Assembly: GCA_030549495.1 (NCBI GenBank)
Contig: JAUIRK010001051.1
Span: 1 to 64,000, forward strand
DNA from: Nectonema munidae
Taxonomy: Eukaryota > Nematomorpha > Nectonematoida > Nectonematidae
Length of the DNA stretch: 64,000 nt
Direction of reading: 5' to 3'
The position numbers and the translations under genes were made by a program. Under the pieces are notes generated by a model that worked only from the letters and a program-made list of their open reading frames with translations, was not told the origin of the DNA and ran no database searches. Shown piece after piece: positions 30,211 to 42,578 of this stretch. How positions within the stretch are numbered: position 1 is the stretch's first letter; each line of letters opens with the position of its first letter.

Positions 30211-31080
30211 AGAATAACATAGTTACTTTCATTTACTTTTCATTTTAGTGTAGCAATCGCTCTCTATACTTTTTACACATGAGAGAGAAAGTAGAAGGAA
30301 GGTTGGTTGCAGCAGGATATGCTACGTCAGAGTACTTGTAATTCTCATCTTTATATCACTCTCTCCAATAAGTAAACAAAAGGCTTTTAAAAACTCGTAG
30401 GAGTCGGCTCCGAGAGAATCAACCAAATTTTTAGTCCATCATTTTCCATTAGCTTTCAGATGTGTTGTCTATATTTCCATTTGAATTGAATGTTAAAGGT
30501 TTTTTCTCATTTCTAACATTCTATGTGTATATACTTTTTTATATTTGCCGCCCGGGCATATGCCTCCTCTGCCCCCGTATGCTAAGGCCCTGGTTTCGCC
30601 CTAGGTAAAGTTCAACAAAGAATAAATACAAGGAAGATGCAAAGCAATTTTTATTTGAAATTACTTCCCAAAATTACCTACGGAAAAAACTACATTACGA
30701 TAAATACCGATGTTCGTTTCGATTTTCATCTTTTACTATGTTTTTTATCGAACCTGTGAGTTTCAAGTTCAAACGCGTTACTTGTGTGATATCATATTAC
30801 AGTAAATTTTTCTGAACTGAAATTTTACATGAATTTGTTATCTAACATCATATATCGAATTTGATGTGTTTGACTTTTGCTTAACAAACCACACTATTTC
30901 AAATTAACAACCTTAAATTGGCTCTTAAATGAATAATAATAATATATAAAAAACAAAAATTAAAAAACATAATTTTGACATGCAATCATTTTAGTAAAGA
31001 ATATTGGAGGCATTTTTTCGCAAAGTAAAAAACATCAAACAAATCTTTTCAATAATATTTCAACACGTTTTTTTTAAATA
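30211..31080. other. Region without a recognised gene
   Basis: AT-rich. GCCGCCCGGGCATATGCCTC near 30548 is an unusually GC-rich patch that may be the end of an unrecognised transposon. A GGAGTCGGCTCCGAGAG trace lies near 30402. Confidence 0.5.
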
Positions 31081-31356
31081 CAGTAGACCCACGTTAAGTC
31101 GGACTACATGGGGGAGAAGGGTGTCCGACATAACAGACCGTCTACTATATATATATATGATAGAAAAAAAGATTTCAAATTGGACCAATTTATAGCCACA
31201 ATAAACTTTGGAATAACGTCTAAATTTAGAATGACCACGAACTACCTATGGAGTAAAAAAAAGAAAATGACCCTTTGTAAGCCTATGAGGGCAAACATTT
31301 GTATTCGGAGGTCACGGTCTGACTTATCCGATATCCGGGTTAACAAGGGTCTACTG
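31081..31356. mobile_element. pogo/Tigger-type miniature element, 276 bp
   Basis: The left end is CAGTAGACCCACGTTAAGTC and the right end on the minus strand CAGTAGACCCTTGTTAACCC. TA lies on both sides (31079-31080 and 31357-31358), the pogo/Tigger target. The reading frames that cross it are not genes. Confidence 0.88.
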
Positions 31357-32214
31357 TATCGTATTTTTTATTCCGTTGCGATACGAAAAAAAAGTAAAGT
31401 ACTAAATTTCATTTCGAACCGAAAGGTAAGCCAGCACTATTCCTAAAACTTAATTGTTGAAGCGAAATTAATTACACTTTTTTCAAAACCTTTTCTCCCT
31501 TATAAAAATTCCCTTAGCCGTTATTTTTAATTTTGATGGTATAATGTTCTTCTCATATTGTCAATTATGACAAAAAAGTGAACTCTTTGAGGACGAGAAT
31601 CCTAGTTTTTGAAAACTAATCATCTGCTTTCTAATTTTATATATTTAAAGCAGGTGATTTTCATTTCTTTCGACACTGGTCTTTAAAGGTTAAGAATGGA
31701 TATCTTAATTTTGAATCTTCTCTGCTAAATACGTACTTCCTCCTATAGACAAAACTGAAAAGTATTATGAGTTTTTCATGCATTGATTGGAAAGTTTTTT
31801 TTATATATATTTTTTTACTATTATTTCATCTATTTCTCTCCTCAATGGCAATGAGATAATCAATATTGTATTGATTTCTAAAATCAACAATGCTATATAT
31901 TATTATTAATTATATTTTTACTTTCTTGACTTTATCTATAATCAATATTTTATACTTCGTGATGGCATTTTTTGCTAATATAATAGTAATTTAATTTTCT
32001 ATATGAAATACTAAAAAGGTTTATAAGAAGATTTGAATCGCTTGTATCAAACTATTTTGAATAAAGTGCAAATCCTGTGCTTTGAACCCGACATGATTCA
32101 CAACCAAAGCGAGATTCTAGACCAGAGTTTTCGAAATTGAGGAAAATTTTCCTCTGTATTGAATTTCTTTTGCTATCATCGAGAAAAAACCTCAAATGAA
32201 TTTTATCATGTCTT

Positions 32215-32234
32215 TGAGAGGGAGAGAGAGAGAA
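32215..32234. repeat. (GA)n microsatellite, imperfect
   Basis: GAGAGGGAGAGAGAGAGAAA. A short, imperfect dinucleotide run. Confidence 0.8.
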
Positions 32235-35200
32235 AGCTGAAACCATTTTAGTATCTGTTGCATTGATTTTATGTGATGCACCTGTTTTTATATTGATATT
32301 TGTTATTAGAAAATATTTTTTTACCTTTATTTTTACGCATAGCGCCATTTTCAACTTCATTTAATACAGAAGTGAAGTTAAAAGAAAATCTTCATTTAGG
32401 TTGTATAGTTTTTTGGAGAACCATGAAATTTCGTTGGAAAGCAAAACGAGATTTTGCCGGCAGTCAAAATAAGATTTCTTTGACAATTTAGTTGTGTTAG
32501 TTAGTGAATATTAATAAGCTTTAAGTTGAGGGTATTCAGAAATCAGTAAATCTTAATTTTGTCAACGACTCGTGTACTCTTATTTTCTAAGCATTAAAAG
32601 TCCTAGAATAATCAGAGAGAGTTATTTGCATCTTAGTAACCTTCTCGGATTTCAAAACACTAATATAGAAGTAGATATTGAAAAAATTAAAAAGAAAAGA
32701 AATGCCAGAAATCGCAATAATTTTCACAAATTTTTCACTTTAAATCCTGCAACAGACTTTTTAAATTTCTTTTTCACCTTAATTATCTCTAAGTAAATTT
32801 CACTTTAAGGGCGTCTTTTTTACTTCAAGTGTTACAATGTAAGTTTTTTAAACTAATTTGGTGTTATACTTTTAATTTTTGTTCAGTTTTTTTGTAATTA
32901 TGACTTTTTATCCACGTATTCATTCTTACTAATTTCAATTTGATATTCTTCCTAAACGATTCAGACGTGGTAAGCCAGTAAACACAGTTAGGTCTTTTAA
33001 GCCTCTAAAATTCTAATAAAATGAAATACGTGTCTTGTAAAAACAAAAAAGTTCTAATGAGACACAGCACTGCATTTATGGTTTGCGCGAGCTTCTTGTT
33101 TTCCTTCATACAGACCTGTTAGAAAAGCTGGAAACAGAAGTAAATTATTTACTTCCTCCTTTGCTTGTAAACAAATAATAGTTAGGATGTGAAGTAATTA
33201 TACTAATTATTATTAGAAACAATAACGCGTTGACGTCGTTTGTGGCTTCACTTGTTTCTGATTCCTATACTAAAAAGTTGACGTCACTTTTGATACGAAA
33301 TATACGTACACTTTGGATATTATAATTAAACACATGATTGTTTGCAGATAATAATCAAAAAAAATTCTTCACATCTAATTAATGTTTCTATTTTCTCGTA
33401 TTCATATAAAAGAATGGATGGTAGTGGAGTAAGTACACTTTCGCCAAGGTTCCATTTCACTAAATTGTCATAAAAGCGATGGAATGACGAAAATTTCAAT
33501 TAACAAAATCTGCCAGATTTACTTTATAGTTATTTGTGAGAGGAATTAGAAGATCAAAAAGTACACGCAAACTTTGCTATCTATTCTTTATTCAGTATAC
33601 TCAAATGAATTAAACCCAAATTTTCTTTCATCACCACCGTCATTTTTCAAGGTTCTCTCTGTTCAAAGATAAATAAAAGAATAATTGAGGAAAAAATATA
33701 TCATTGGGTCAGCAAAGAGTTATAAGAGGAAGTTTGTGTGTTTTTCCATCACTATTATTGGAGGTTTTTATTTTTTTTGAGGAAAATTCTAGCGAAAATA
33801 TAGCATAAGTTAAATGTCAAGAGTCTTGCTACATATAATCAATGCATCATATGAATAGTTTCCAATTTTGCATTACTGTAACTCACATCGTAACATTTTG
33901 AGGCGCGCGGATATTCACGCGCAAAAGACGATAAATTAAAAAAAAACTTTTGCATTCAATTTAGATTTTGTTTTTTAATTAAAAAAAATTTTTTTTTGTT
34001 TGAAATTCAATTATTTTAATAACTAACCACCTTCGCTGGAATGAATGCCGCGTAAATTAGAGGTAATCCTACCCGATCATCTTGCGTACAATTTAACTTT
34101 TTGAATTTACATTCTTTCTAGAATAAATTCATCGATTTTTTTTACCCGTTGAGAAGATATAATAACAGTATAATACAAACCTGGAAAGGAACGAATATCT
34201 ACTATAAAAAATTCTCATTTTTTTTCTCTGATATTTTTGAGAGCTTTTAAATTTCCTTTTTATTCTCCAAATTTTTTTAAATGATTTTTTTAAATTCTCA
34301 ATCATTATATAAAATATGAAAATTTTTTCAATTTAATTTGTTTTATTAATAGATTTTAGTTATATTCATTATTTACTAAAATTAAATCATGGCATTTTGG
34401 TCTTAATTAAGGAAGTTTATTAGCAATAAAAATTTGATAGAATTCACAAATTAATATGAAAAAAAGATTATGAAGATCGTTTGGATCAAGTCATGCCTTC
34501 CTCTAACGTTGAAATTATGTTCCTTTATTAGACTTATTTCGCCATTCTTTTGGATCATATAACATGTGTACACACATGTTAATGTTTTAAAAAGGCTTCC
34601 ACTCGATAAAGAAGCGCCATAGTCATATATGTGTTGGAAGCTATCCTCTAATTTGCATTACTATATCAATATCAAATATTCATCTTTCAGATTTAGAGTC
34701 AACTTGCACCAAAACGAACTCACTCCTTTGTAATATCAGCTCTAACTAATCCCTGAGATCTTCATTATTAGGGGATTAGAAATAGGGAAATAGGATTCTT
34801 CTTAGGACTGGAAGAAGTGTTAACAATGCCGATTTTACTGTAGTTGTTAATTCAATTGAAATACTTATTATTAGTATGTAACTCAAAAGATTTAAAGCCT
34901 AGTTCTCTATATTTGAGAATTAGCATATGCTTTTAATTTCACTCAAACCACTTGACAAGAAAGGATCAAGATTACGCTTAAAATCAGGGTTGCATCGACT
35001 ACGACTCGCCCTATTTTTTCGCATTATCTTGTATATTACGTCTTTTAAATTACGGAAATGTACGATTTTAATATGCTGATTTTTAATACTTTCCTGACTT
35101 TTGAAAAGTTCTCATTTTCTCAATTTAATCCTATAAAGAGAAATTTACTTCGAAAATGGGAAAATAAAATATGAATAAGAGCAAACGATTTACAACTTTA

Positions 35201-36209
35201 TCGATACAATGCTTTTCAAATTTTCCAGATGCAGCATTTTAACAGATTGGAGCTCGGATTTCAAAAAAGACCTTTATGTATGTATGACTTTACCCTTGTA
35301 CTATTTATACCCTCATTGATAAATAATAATAAATCATTGCTTTCTCTTTACTCTCAACAATGCCTTAGATCCTTATCCGCATTCATTTATTCTCAATACG
35401 TTGAACAATCTTAATCCCTTGATAATCATGTATACCTCCTAAGACCTAAATAATGAATAATGCTAAGCGCTAATGAGTTTTTCTCATTTCTTCTCTTCAA
35501 TGATCTCAGCATCTTGCATAATAGGACAAAAGTAAATAGTATTAATGATGACATAGTGGCTTAACTAGGAAATCATTTGGGTTTAAAAATTGTAACTCCT
35601 TTAAAAATAATCACCATAACCCATTATTCCCTTAATGGATTTATTATTTTCACTGGTTTTAAGTTTTTTTTTTACAAAATTAACTCATTATTCCCATTAA
35701 TGCCCGACGATGGATTTAGAGGAAAACATTCATTGTTCTATTATATTTTATTGCTTAACTGGTGTGAATAACCAACTTGTGTTTAGGGTTGTTTTATATT
35801 ATTTCCAATTTTCAGAGAAGGGTTGTAAACAGGGGATTTTTAGTTGAACAAAAAATATTAGCCATTGTTATAAAGGAGAGAAATGCCCATCATCAATACA
35901 TAAAGCAACATCATAAGTTTCGCATATCACTCTGGTTCTTCTTCCGCATGAAGATGTAGTTTATCTATGTGTTTTGGCTAGTGTATTCTTTCATGGAGCC
36001 TTACACTTTCATCCACTCTTACATTTCCCTTTTTGATACATTTTTTGGGAGAAGATAATGGCGGACTTTTTATCGCTCATATATGAGGAAGTAACGCTTC
36101 TTAAAAACCACAATAAATCGTGGTTTTTGTTATCACTTGATCTCAACATAAAAGAAGATGTCATGAGCAACTTCTTATTCTTCTCTATATTATCTACTCT
36201 GATCTTCTT

Positions 36210-36267
36210 TATTTATTCTCTCGTTATCTGCAAGATGATCTCTATTTATTCTCTCGTTATCTGCAAG
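36210..36267. repeat. 25-bp direct repeat with 33-bp period
   Basis: TATTTATTCTCTCGTTATCT and the following GCAAG occur at 36210-36234 and 36243-36267. The period is a multiple of three, so the small frame at 36058-36285 repeats the peptide IYSLVICK. I do not take that frame to be a gene. A partial third copy (TTATTCTCTCGTTAT) lies near 40917. Confidence 0.8.
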
Positions 36268-36399
36268 GTGGAATACATGATTTAATATTTTCAAAATCAT
36301 TTCTAGAGTTTGATGTTGAGTTTACATACTCTGAACTTTGCCAATACATACGCAATCTAGGTAATTGATCAAGTCCAGTAAAAAGGAGAACGCTGACAA

Positions 36400-36770
36400 A
36401 TTTTTTTAGGAGCTTGTCAGTAAAACTGAAGTTACTGTTGTTTTAACTTCTCTGGCATATCCTAAAGTTTCATGGATAATATGGGATCTCATATTGTAAT
36501 TGAAGACTTTTTCAAATGCTTGAACAGGCGAAATTCCTGAAAATGTGTCAACTATGATTTGCTTTGCTTTTTTCTGCTCTTCGCTCTAAAATTGTCATGA
36601 AGGTGGCTCAAGATATTCTGCAAAATTTTTGTTTTCTTCCAATTCAAAATAAGTTCCAATTTTTCCATGCATCGAATAGTCTTCAGATAGGTAGACTTCG
36701 CATATATACTTCTTAATGTGTATTTTCAAATCATCACATCTATATTTTCTTTCTCAGTTTCATTACCACC
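36400..36770 (-). pseudogene. Unidentified mobile-element-like coding remnant, downstream part
   Basis: The minus strand shows protein-like sequence including KKAKQIIVDTFSGISPVQAF and IIHETLGYAREVKTTV, with a composition much less AT-biased than chance frames here. The family is not recognised. It lies directly beyond a hAT miniature element (36779-37227) and on the same strand as the segment at 37236-37615, so both probably come from one element split by that insertion. It is broken. Confidence 0.4.
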
Positions 36771-36778
36771 TTTTAGAG

Positions 36779-37227
36779 CAGGGTTTCTCAACCGGGGTCC
36801 ACATGGACCCTAGGGCTCCACATAATAATTCAGGGGGTTCACAGGCGAAATATTATAAATTTTGGTGGTCCATAAAGAAAAACATCTCATAACAGTTTTT
36901 ATTATAAAAAGTTCGCAATAGACTTGGCATCGTAAAAAGAGGTGCCTTACGACTAGCTAGATAAAAAGAAACTCGTTGAGGAGTATCAATCACAGGGATC
37001 TCATTAAAATGTCTTTCCTTTTTTATTATAAAAATTGTTGCATTAAATTTGCTTTCATTTCAATATGAATTCTAAGTATATACTGTTTTCTTTATCATAA
37101 TCTCAAAAATTTGATTAGTGAAAAATATTAAAATAAATATTTTTTGTCCAATTTTTATGAAGGGGTCTTCCAAGAAAAAAAGAAGTGAAAATGGGTCCAT
37201 GAGTAAAAAAAGGTTGAGAAACCTCAG
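36779..37227. mobile_element. hAT miniature element, 449 bp, 8-bp target repeat
   Basis: The left end is CAGGGTTTCTCAACCGGGGT. The right end on the minus strand is CTGAGGTTTCTCAACC. The flanks TTTTAGAG (36771-36778) and TTCTAGAG (37228-37235) are an 8-bp target repeat with one mismatch and the hAT-type TAGAG core. It is clearly related to the element at 53540-53991 in its termini and in GGGGTCCAC/CATGG segments. It has no coding capacity. Confidence 0.85.
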
Positions 37228-37235
37228 TTCTAGAG

Positions 37236-37615
37236 GAATAACGACAATGTCCAATAACTGAAAGGAGAAATTCATCTTCACTCGCTATGCTTTCTTGGTT
37301 GTCGTTTTTAGAATTACTTAGCTTTCTTTTTAAAAAAGTGATCGATTTTTTTTAAAACTTTTTTCTATCGATTATTGAAGCATCTCCATCTTTTCAAATA
37401 ACATAAACACTATGAGCTTTGACTTCTTCTACTATTCCATACATCTTAGCAGAATTACGCGTTTCTCCAAAATGATCATAACTCCTTCTCTCTTTAACTT
37501 TCATATCATCGAAAACAGAAGCCTTTGCACTAACTAAATCACCTTTACGATAAATGATATTGCTGATTTCTAAACAACTTCTTGTTCCAAGGCCGTTCAT
37601 TAGAATCAAATGTGA
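37236..37615 (-). pseudogene. Unidentified mobile-element-like coding remnant, upstream part
   Basis: The minus strand reads NGLGTRSCLEISNIIYRKGD, then KERRSYDHFGETRNSAK and YGIVEEVKAHSVYVI. The GIVEEV...VYV pattern followed by KDGDAS resembles the small beta-barrel tail seen in some integrase-type proteins, but the match is too weak to name a family. The segment is broken. The next part on this strand lies beyond the hAT miniature element. Confidence 0.42.
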
Positions 37616-37656
37616 AAAGTGAAAGAAAAATCAATAAAATTCAAAAATAGTTTACA

Positions 37657-38716
37657 CAGGGGTGCCAACTATTTTTCAGACTTTATATCTAGATTTATCT
37701 AAAAGAACATCTAAAAATATCTAAAAAAAAATTTTATATCTGAAAAAATTATCTAAAATATTTAGTCTCAATCCATTATGAATCTAAGAAAAAAAAGACT
37801 TTATTTTTCATTTAAACTAAAAAACCTAAACATCAAAATTCAGTGAAAAAAGATCGATTTCATCTTTTTCGAAGAGAGTTTGTACGCTTTTTTCATCGTT
37901 ATTTTTATAGCCAAGAAGTGTGCACATTTTAGGCTTTGGCGGGTATATCATATGAGTAACAACACGTATTTGATCGAATGAGACTAAACTTGACCATTAA
38001 CAGCGCATTCAGGAGAGGCAATTTCATTTTATTTCTTAGTTTCGATTTCACGTAATTCACAAAACTAAAAATTCTCTCAATTTCAGCATTTGAATGTGGT
38101 ATTGACAGTGCAAAAAGAGTACATTCGACAATTTCTTTGAAACGATTTTCTTCTGATGAATCTTTGTATTGAAAAACTTCTTTCCGGAATTCATCAGTTT
38201 TGCAAAACTTACAAAAGGCTTTTTTTAGGAACAGCAATAATCCATTTTTTAAGAGAGGAATCCTGCAACCACCCTTTTCTGAATTTTTGGGTTTATTTTA
38301 TTTTAGGCATTTATGCTCATTTCTGAAAAAAGAGACAATTTTTTATTCATTAAAGTAGTTCCATGATAACAGTGCTTTAAAGAGAAAACAAATCTATTAT
38401 AGATAATTTGACATAAAAATTATTCAGTTTTTTGAAATCAAAAAAAAAACAATACATACAAAGCTTTTTATTTAAAAAAAAAGATTAGAAGGAAAACGCC
38501 ATCAAAATAAAGTTGAAAAACTGAGTTCAATTTTCAAAGATTAAGAAAAAACAGCAATTTAGATTGAAAAATCTAAAAAAAGCCCAAAAAGGAAAAATAT
38601 ATAGAACTATGAAAAAATATCTAAAAACGGTTTATAACCAAAAAAAAAATTTTTACATTTAAGAGAACTTAAAATGATCTAAATTTAGATATAAAATATC
38701 CAAATTGGCAACCCTG
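37657..38716 (-). mobile_element. hAT element, internally deleted, about 1.06 kb
   Basis: The left end reads CAGGGGTGCCAACTATTTTT. The right end on the minus strand reads CAGGGTTGCCAATTTGGATA. Both continue with TATATCTARATTTA, giving about 40 bp of imperfect inverted termini. The 8-bp flanks (AGTTTACA and GCGCTACA) agree only partly. Of the transposase only the C-terminal domain remains, so this is a deletion derivative. Confidence 0.72.
37929..38237 (-). pseudogene. hAT transposase C-terminal dimerisation domain
   Basis: A frame of 102 codons contains IVECTLFALSIPHSNAEIER followed by IFSFVNYVKSKLRNKM and LNALLMVKFSL. This is the hAT dimerisation domain: L-x-IPHSNAEIERIFS, then V-x-x-K-x-x-LRN-x-M, then L-x-x-LL. 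The rest of the transposase is missing between the element ends. The ATG at 38237 is probably not an original start, since the element has lost its upstream coding part. The protein alone could not catalyse transposition but might still pair with an intact relative. Confidence 0.8.
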
Positions 38717-41700
38717 GCGCTACATGAAATCATCAATCGAATAAATGAATAAAATCAAAAGTGTGTCAAACATTATACAAACTTCTACACCATGCACACT
38801 TGTGAACGATTACTTTTTTCATAGAGTGAATGCAAGCATATATGAAGTATCGATAAAAAGATATTATTTTTGTTCATTGTCATTTTAGCAAAAAAAGAAA
38901 AAAATATTTCTTTTAAATTTTTCAGTTCACGAAGACATCTTAGTGACTTTGTTAGAAGTAAAAACTTCAAAAAATTTCTTACCTTTTGGAAAACGTGAAT
39001 ACAAGTAATATAACAACTATCCATGCTTTTTTCCAAGAGTATTTTTGCATAGAATAAATAAAAATGTAAAATAGCAGAATAAAAAAAAACATTAATGTTT
39101 TTAAAGTGTACACAATGCACATATGTAGACACTAGGAGATGGACATTTAAACGTTACTTCGTATTACATTGAATTTTTGAAATATATCTATTTACAAAAA
39201 TAAATACTTCAAATTAAAAGATTGATACTTATCTCTCAATACTGCCTATATAAGTATGGAGAGACTTGTTGCGTTTCATTCAGGGGAATAGTTGCTTATA
39301 ACGTCTATTTTGTTAGAGTACAGGCTTGAGGCTAGGGAATGCAATGTTTCTTGATTATAATTTACAAATTGTTCTCATTATTTTTGATAATAGCGCCCAA
39401 TCTTTTGAATTTATGGCGCAAAGCATGCATTCAATGTGCGTGTTGTACGTGTATGTTTGGTTCCTCAAAGTGATAGCCTTTCTCTGAATTTTAATGAGAA
39501 TGTAATAATACTCTTTCATTTTGTGAGTGTGCCTATTTTTTGCCGGGGTTGTACTTTGCTTTGTTTGATTTGCGTAAGAACTTGTGCTTAGGGATGGAAA
39601 TGGGAACATTTTTGTCTGTCATGACCGTCTAACTGTCCATTTTCTCCACAACGGTCAGTAAGTGTCCCAAACTGTCTAGTTAGTCGTATAACACTTAAAT
39701 GGAAAGTTCTCAAATATAAAAATATATCTTGAAACACAATTTGAATACTTATAGTAAAATGAATCGCCATTTTGAAAGATGGAGCAGTAAAAAAATTTAT
39801 AACTGTCCTAAAATTTCTTTTAAGTATTGAGAACTTCTTAAGGATTTTATTAAAATTCAAACGATTTCTTGTGATAAGTTTAGTCTAAAATTTTAATGAC
39901 GCCGAACTAATCATTATTTATGCATGTTATTAATTTTGCTCATGATGAATTAGTTATACACACGCATATTTATATTTCTCAATAGCAACGCGGTCTCTAT
40001 TTTTTAAAACATTTTATACCTTCACGCGCAATCCTTCAAAACTGTCACAGAACCCTGCTCAAAAATATGTCGTTTTCGTATGTTTTTCAAACGCTCTGTT
40101 TGCAATTGAAAGAACAGGGAATTAGTTTCAAGACAAAAAATAAGAAACCAAAATTAAAGAAACGTAAATATATTGTAAAAAATTTTGCCTAGCTTGTAAT
40201 ATTCTGACGATGTTTCTAGGCGCTCAAAACTTGTTAAATATTACAGGTGAATAACGGACTGCACATCGAATTGACAGATGCCTTACCGATATTCTGGCTG
40301 TATTGATTACATCATTTAGTAGTGTTTTCTATAGTTTACGAACAAGTTTTAATTACAATATCATATTTAAAAATGATACGTTTGTTCAATGAAGAAGAAA
40401 ATAAAACACCTTTTGAATAGGTAAAATTGATCCTATCAGAATGTCAGAGCATCTTCTCTTCCAAGCGTCCTTCTAAAGCGCAAAAAAACAACTTCACATG
40501 CATTTAGTACCTTTACTTTATTTTGTTGGCATGAATAATTTGATCTTAAATGACGTCAAATACTGGTAGCAAAGCAAATTTTTCTTTAAATTCAAGGAGA
40601 AAAAACAAAAGGCGACCGCTGCATACTTATTCAAACTATAAAAATTAACTTTTTGTTTCAATTATTTATTTTTATATACGTACAAATTGATTTATTATTT
40701 TTACTGGTTTTAAGATTTTTTTACAAAAATGAAAAACTGTTCATGGACCCCAGGGTAAGTACCACAGTTTTAAATTATTTCTTCTGGGCGAGTAAATTTA
40801 TCCTTCACAGCCAAAGATTCTTGCACTTTCAACAGATGAAGAAGGATGGCAAATTAAACATTTTTAAATTGCCTTTTTGCTTCTCCACGATTCAAATGGA
40901 TGATATCCATGATTTTTATTCTCTCGTTATTTCGGCGCAGAGAAATCAGATGGGATTGAGTAATTGGAAATTAAAATGAAGAAATCTTCTGCGTTAGTTT
41001 GAATTTATTTCATTCCACGCGTGTTGGAAATCACTGAGTGCTAATGCTGCCGCAGTGGGCCCCGCGCTTCTCATTTTTCACTTTGATGATATATTGTATG
41101 ATTTCGCTAAATGCAAAGTTCGCAAAGTAAAGTTACTTTGATCGTCATTTTGTGTTGATGAAAAAGTAATGAAACAAATCCCTTTTCTTTTCTTCAAAAT
41201 CTTATTTCTCACTTTTAATAAATAAAATCTTTTTGCTTTAGTTTAACATTTAATAATATTTTTGGCTATTACTTATGGCTAAGAATTACTTCTGGTGTTT
41301 TCAGATTTCAATGCCCAGCCAAGTTGTTCTCCCACTTTTCCAGTAAGTTCACCCTTCTCCACCGGTTAGACCACAAATTAAGGGGCTTTACGGTCTGTAT
41401 ACGCGTAGGCAAATAAGATGTTGATTATTGTGTTTTGGGGCTAATTTTGTCAAGACAAGTGGTTGTTTGTTGGCCTAGGTCTAAGATCTGCGGCCGTGTG
41501 TCTTGTTCTCGTCCACTATTTCTTTCGTCACCGTTCGCGAAAATGATACTAATAAGTCGAAACTCGTCTTTTTCCTTCTCCGAGAGCTCATATTTCCAAT
41601 CTTGTTTTCGGTCTGAAAGAGCTAAATGAAATCTTTCAACTACTCAAGAAATTTTGATGACATAACTAAGCTCTAACGTGATGATAACCACTATTTTTAT

Positions 41701-42185
41701 ATCTTTTTAGTTGATATTTTATAATTTTTGATATCAAATTTTGCGAATTACGAACCTTAAATTTGTTTCAGGCTTCAAATCCTCCATCATCACAATTTTT
41801 TGACTTTGTAAAATTTTTTTGGCAGAGTTCTTTCTTGCTAAACCTGAGCAAAAGCGAGTGCAATAAGGACCTGATATACCGAGCTTATTGGATCTATTTT
41901 CATTTTTTCTCAAGAGAATTTGTTGTGCGATTTTGCCTTCTATATTTTAACCCACTACTGTATTTTGCATTTTTTCAATGAGTTTGCTTTATTTTTTATT
42001 AACGTAATTCTTTTCATTTTGAGTGATTTCTTGAGATAGAAAAAACATATTCCCGAACAATGTTCCTCGATTTGGTCCATACAAATTATCCTTGGGTAAC
42101 TAGGTATAATTTCACCACTGTTTAATAAGAGAATTTCTATTGGAAAATCCAATCGGTATATATTTCTTCTCTAATAACCGTATAC
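38717..42185. other. Region without a recognised gene
   Basis: Several frames of 60-115 codons on both strands match nothing I know. The part 41290-41640 is richer in G+C than its surroundings, but no protein pattern is visible in any frame I read. The segment 40690-40735 repeats 35637-35682. A perfect TGACGTCA lies at 40551-40558 without supporting context. Confidence 0.55.
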
Positions 42186-42570
42186 TAGAAATGTATCGGA
42201 TGTGATATTTTTTGTATCCGAAGATGCAGATGCGAATGAAGATATCAAATTTGACATCCTTGCAGAAGCGGATGTCAGAATTGTTTTTTTAGCTAATGCG
42301 GATATCATAATAGCGATTGTAAGCAAACACAAGTTTTATACTTCTTAAAAATTCAGGGAGATGATGCATTATCATAAGGACGTACTCATCATAAAAATTT
42401 GGATAAAGTAAAAATTGAAAAATTGTGAAAAAACTGCCGTAATAGAAAATAGACAAATGTTTGAAAATTGGGATGTTGAAATTTAAATAATCCGCAGATG
42501 AGGATGTACAAATGTTGGCGGATAATCCTCATCATAATGGATGTCGACGCGAATATCCGATACATCTCTA
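42186..42570. mobile_element. Miniature element, 385 bp, hAT-like
   Basis: The left end is TAGAAATGTATCGGATGTGA and the right end on the minus strand TAGAGATGTATCGGATATTC. The flanks CCGTATAC (42178-42185) and CTGTATAT (42571-42578) agree at six of eight positions, consistent with a worn 8-bp target repeat. Internal GCGGATATCA-type repeats occur. It has no coding capacity. Confidence 0.7.
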
Positions 42571-42578
42571 CTGTATAT

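Larger units (their letters stand above)
31359..36300. other. Long AT-rich region without a recognised gene
   Basis: Short frames (for example 32052-32360 minus and 32572-32796 plus) match nothing I recognise and have no supporting signals. A short (GA)n run lies at 32215-32234. A 45-bp segment at about 35637-35682 recurs at 40690-40735. The stretch from 33700 to 35200 is especially AT-rich and empty. Confidence 0.6.

Noticed and set aside
31004-31446. Frames of 63 and 112 codons on the plus strand
   Set aside because: They run across the 276-bp Tigger-type miniature element and its flanks.
33279-40558. Two perfect TGACGTCA sites (33279-33286 and 40551-40558), the cAMP-response-element palindrome
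   Set aside because: No promoter or gene is nearby, and an 8-bp site is expected to occur by chance in 64 kb.
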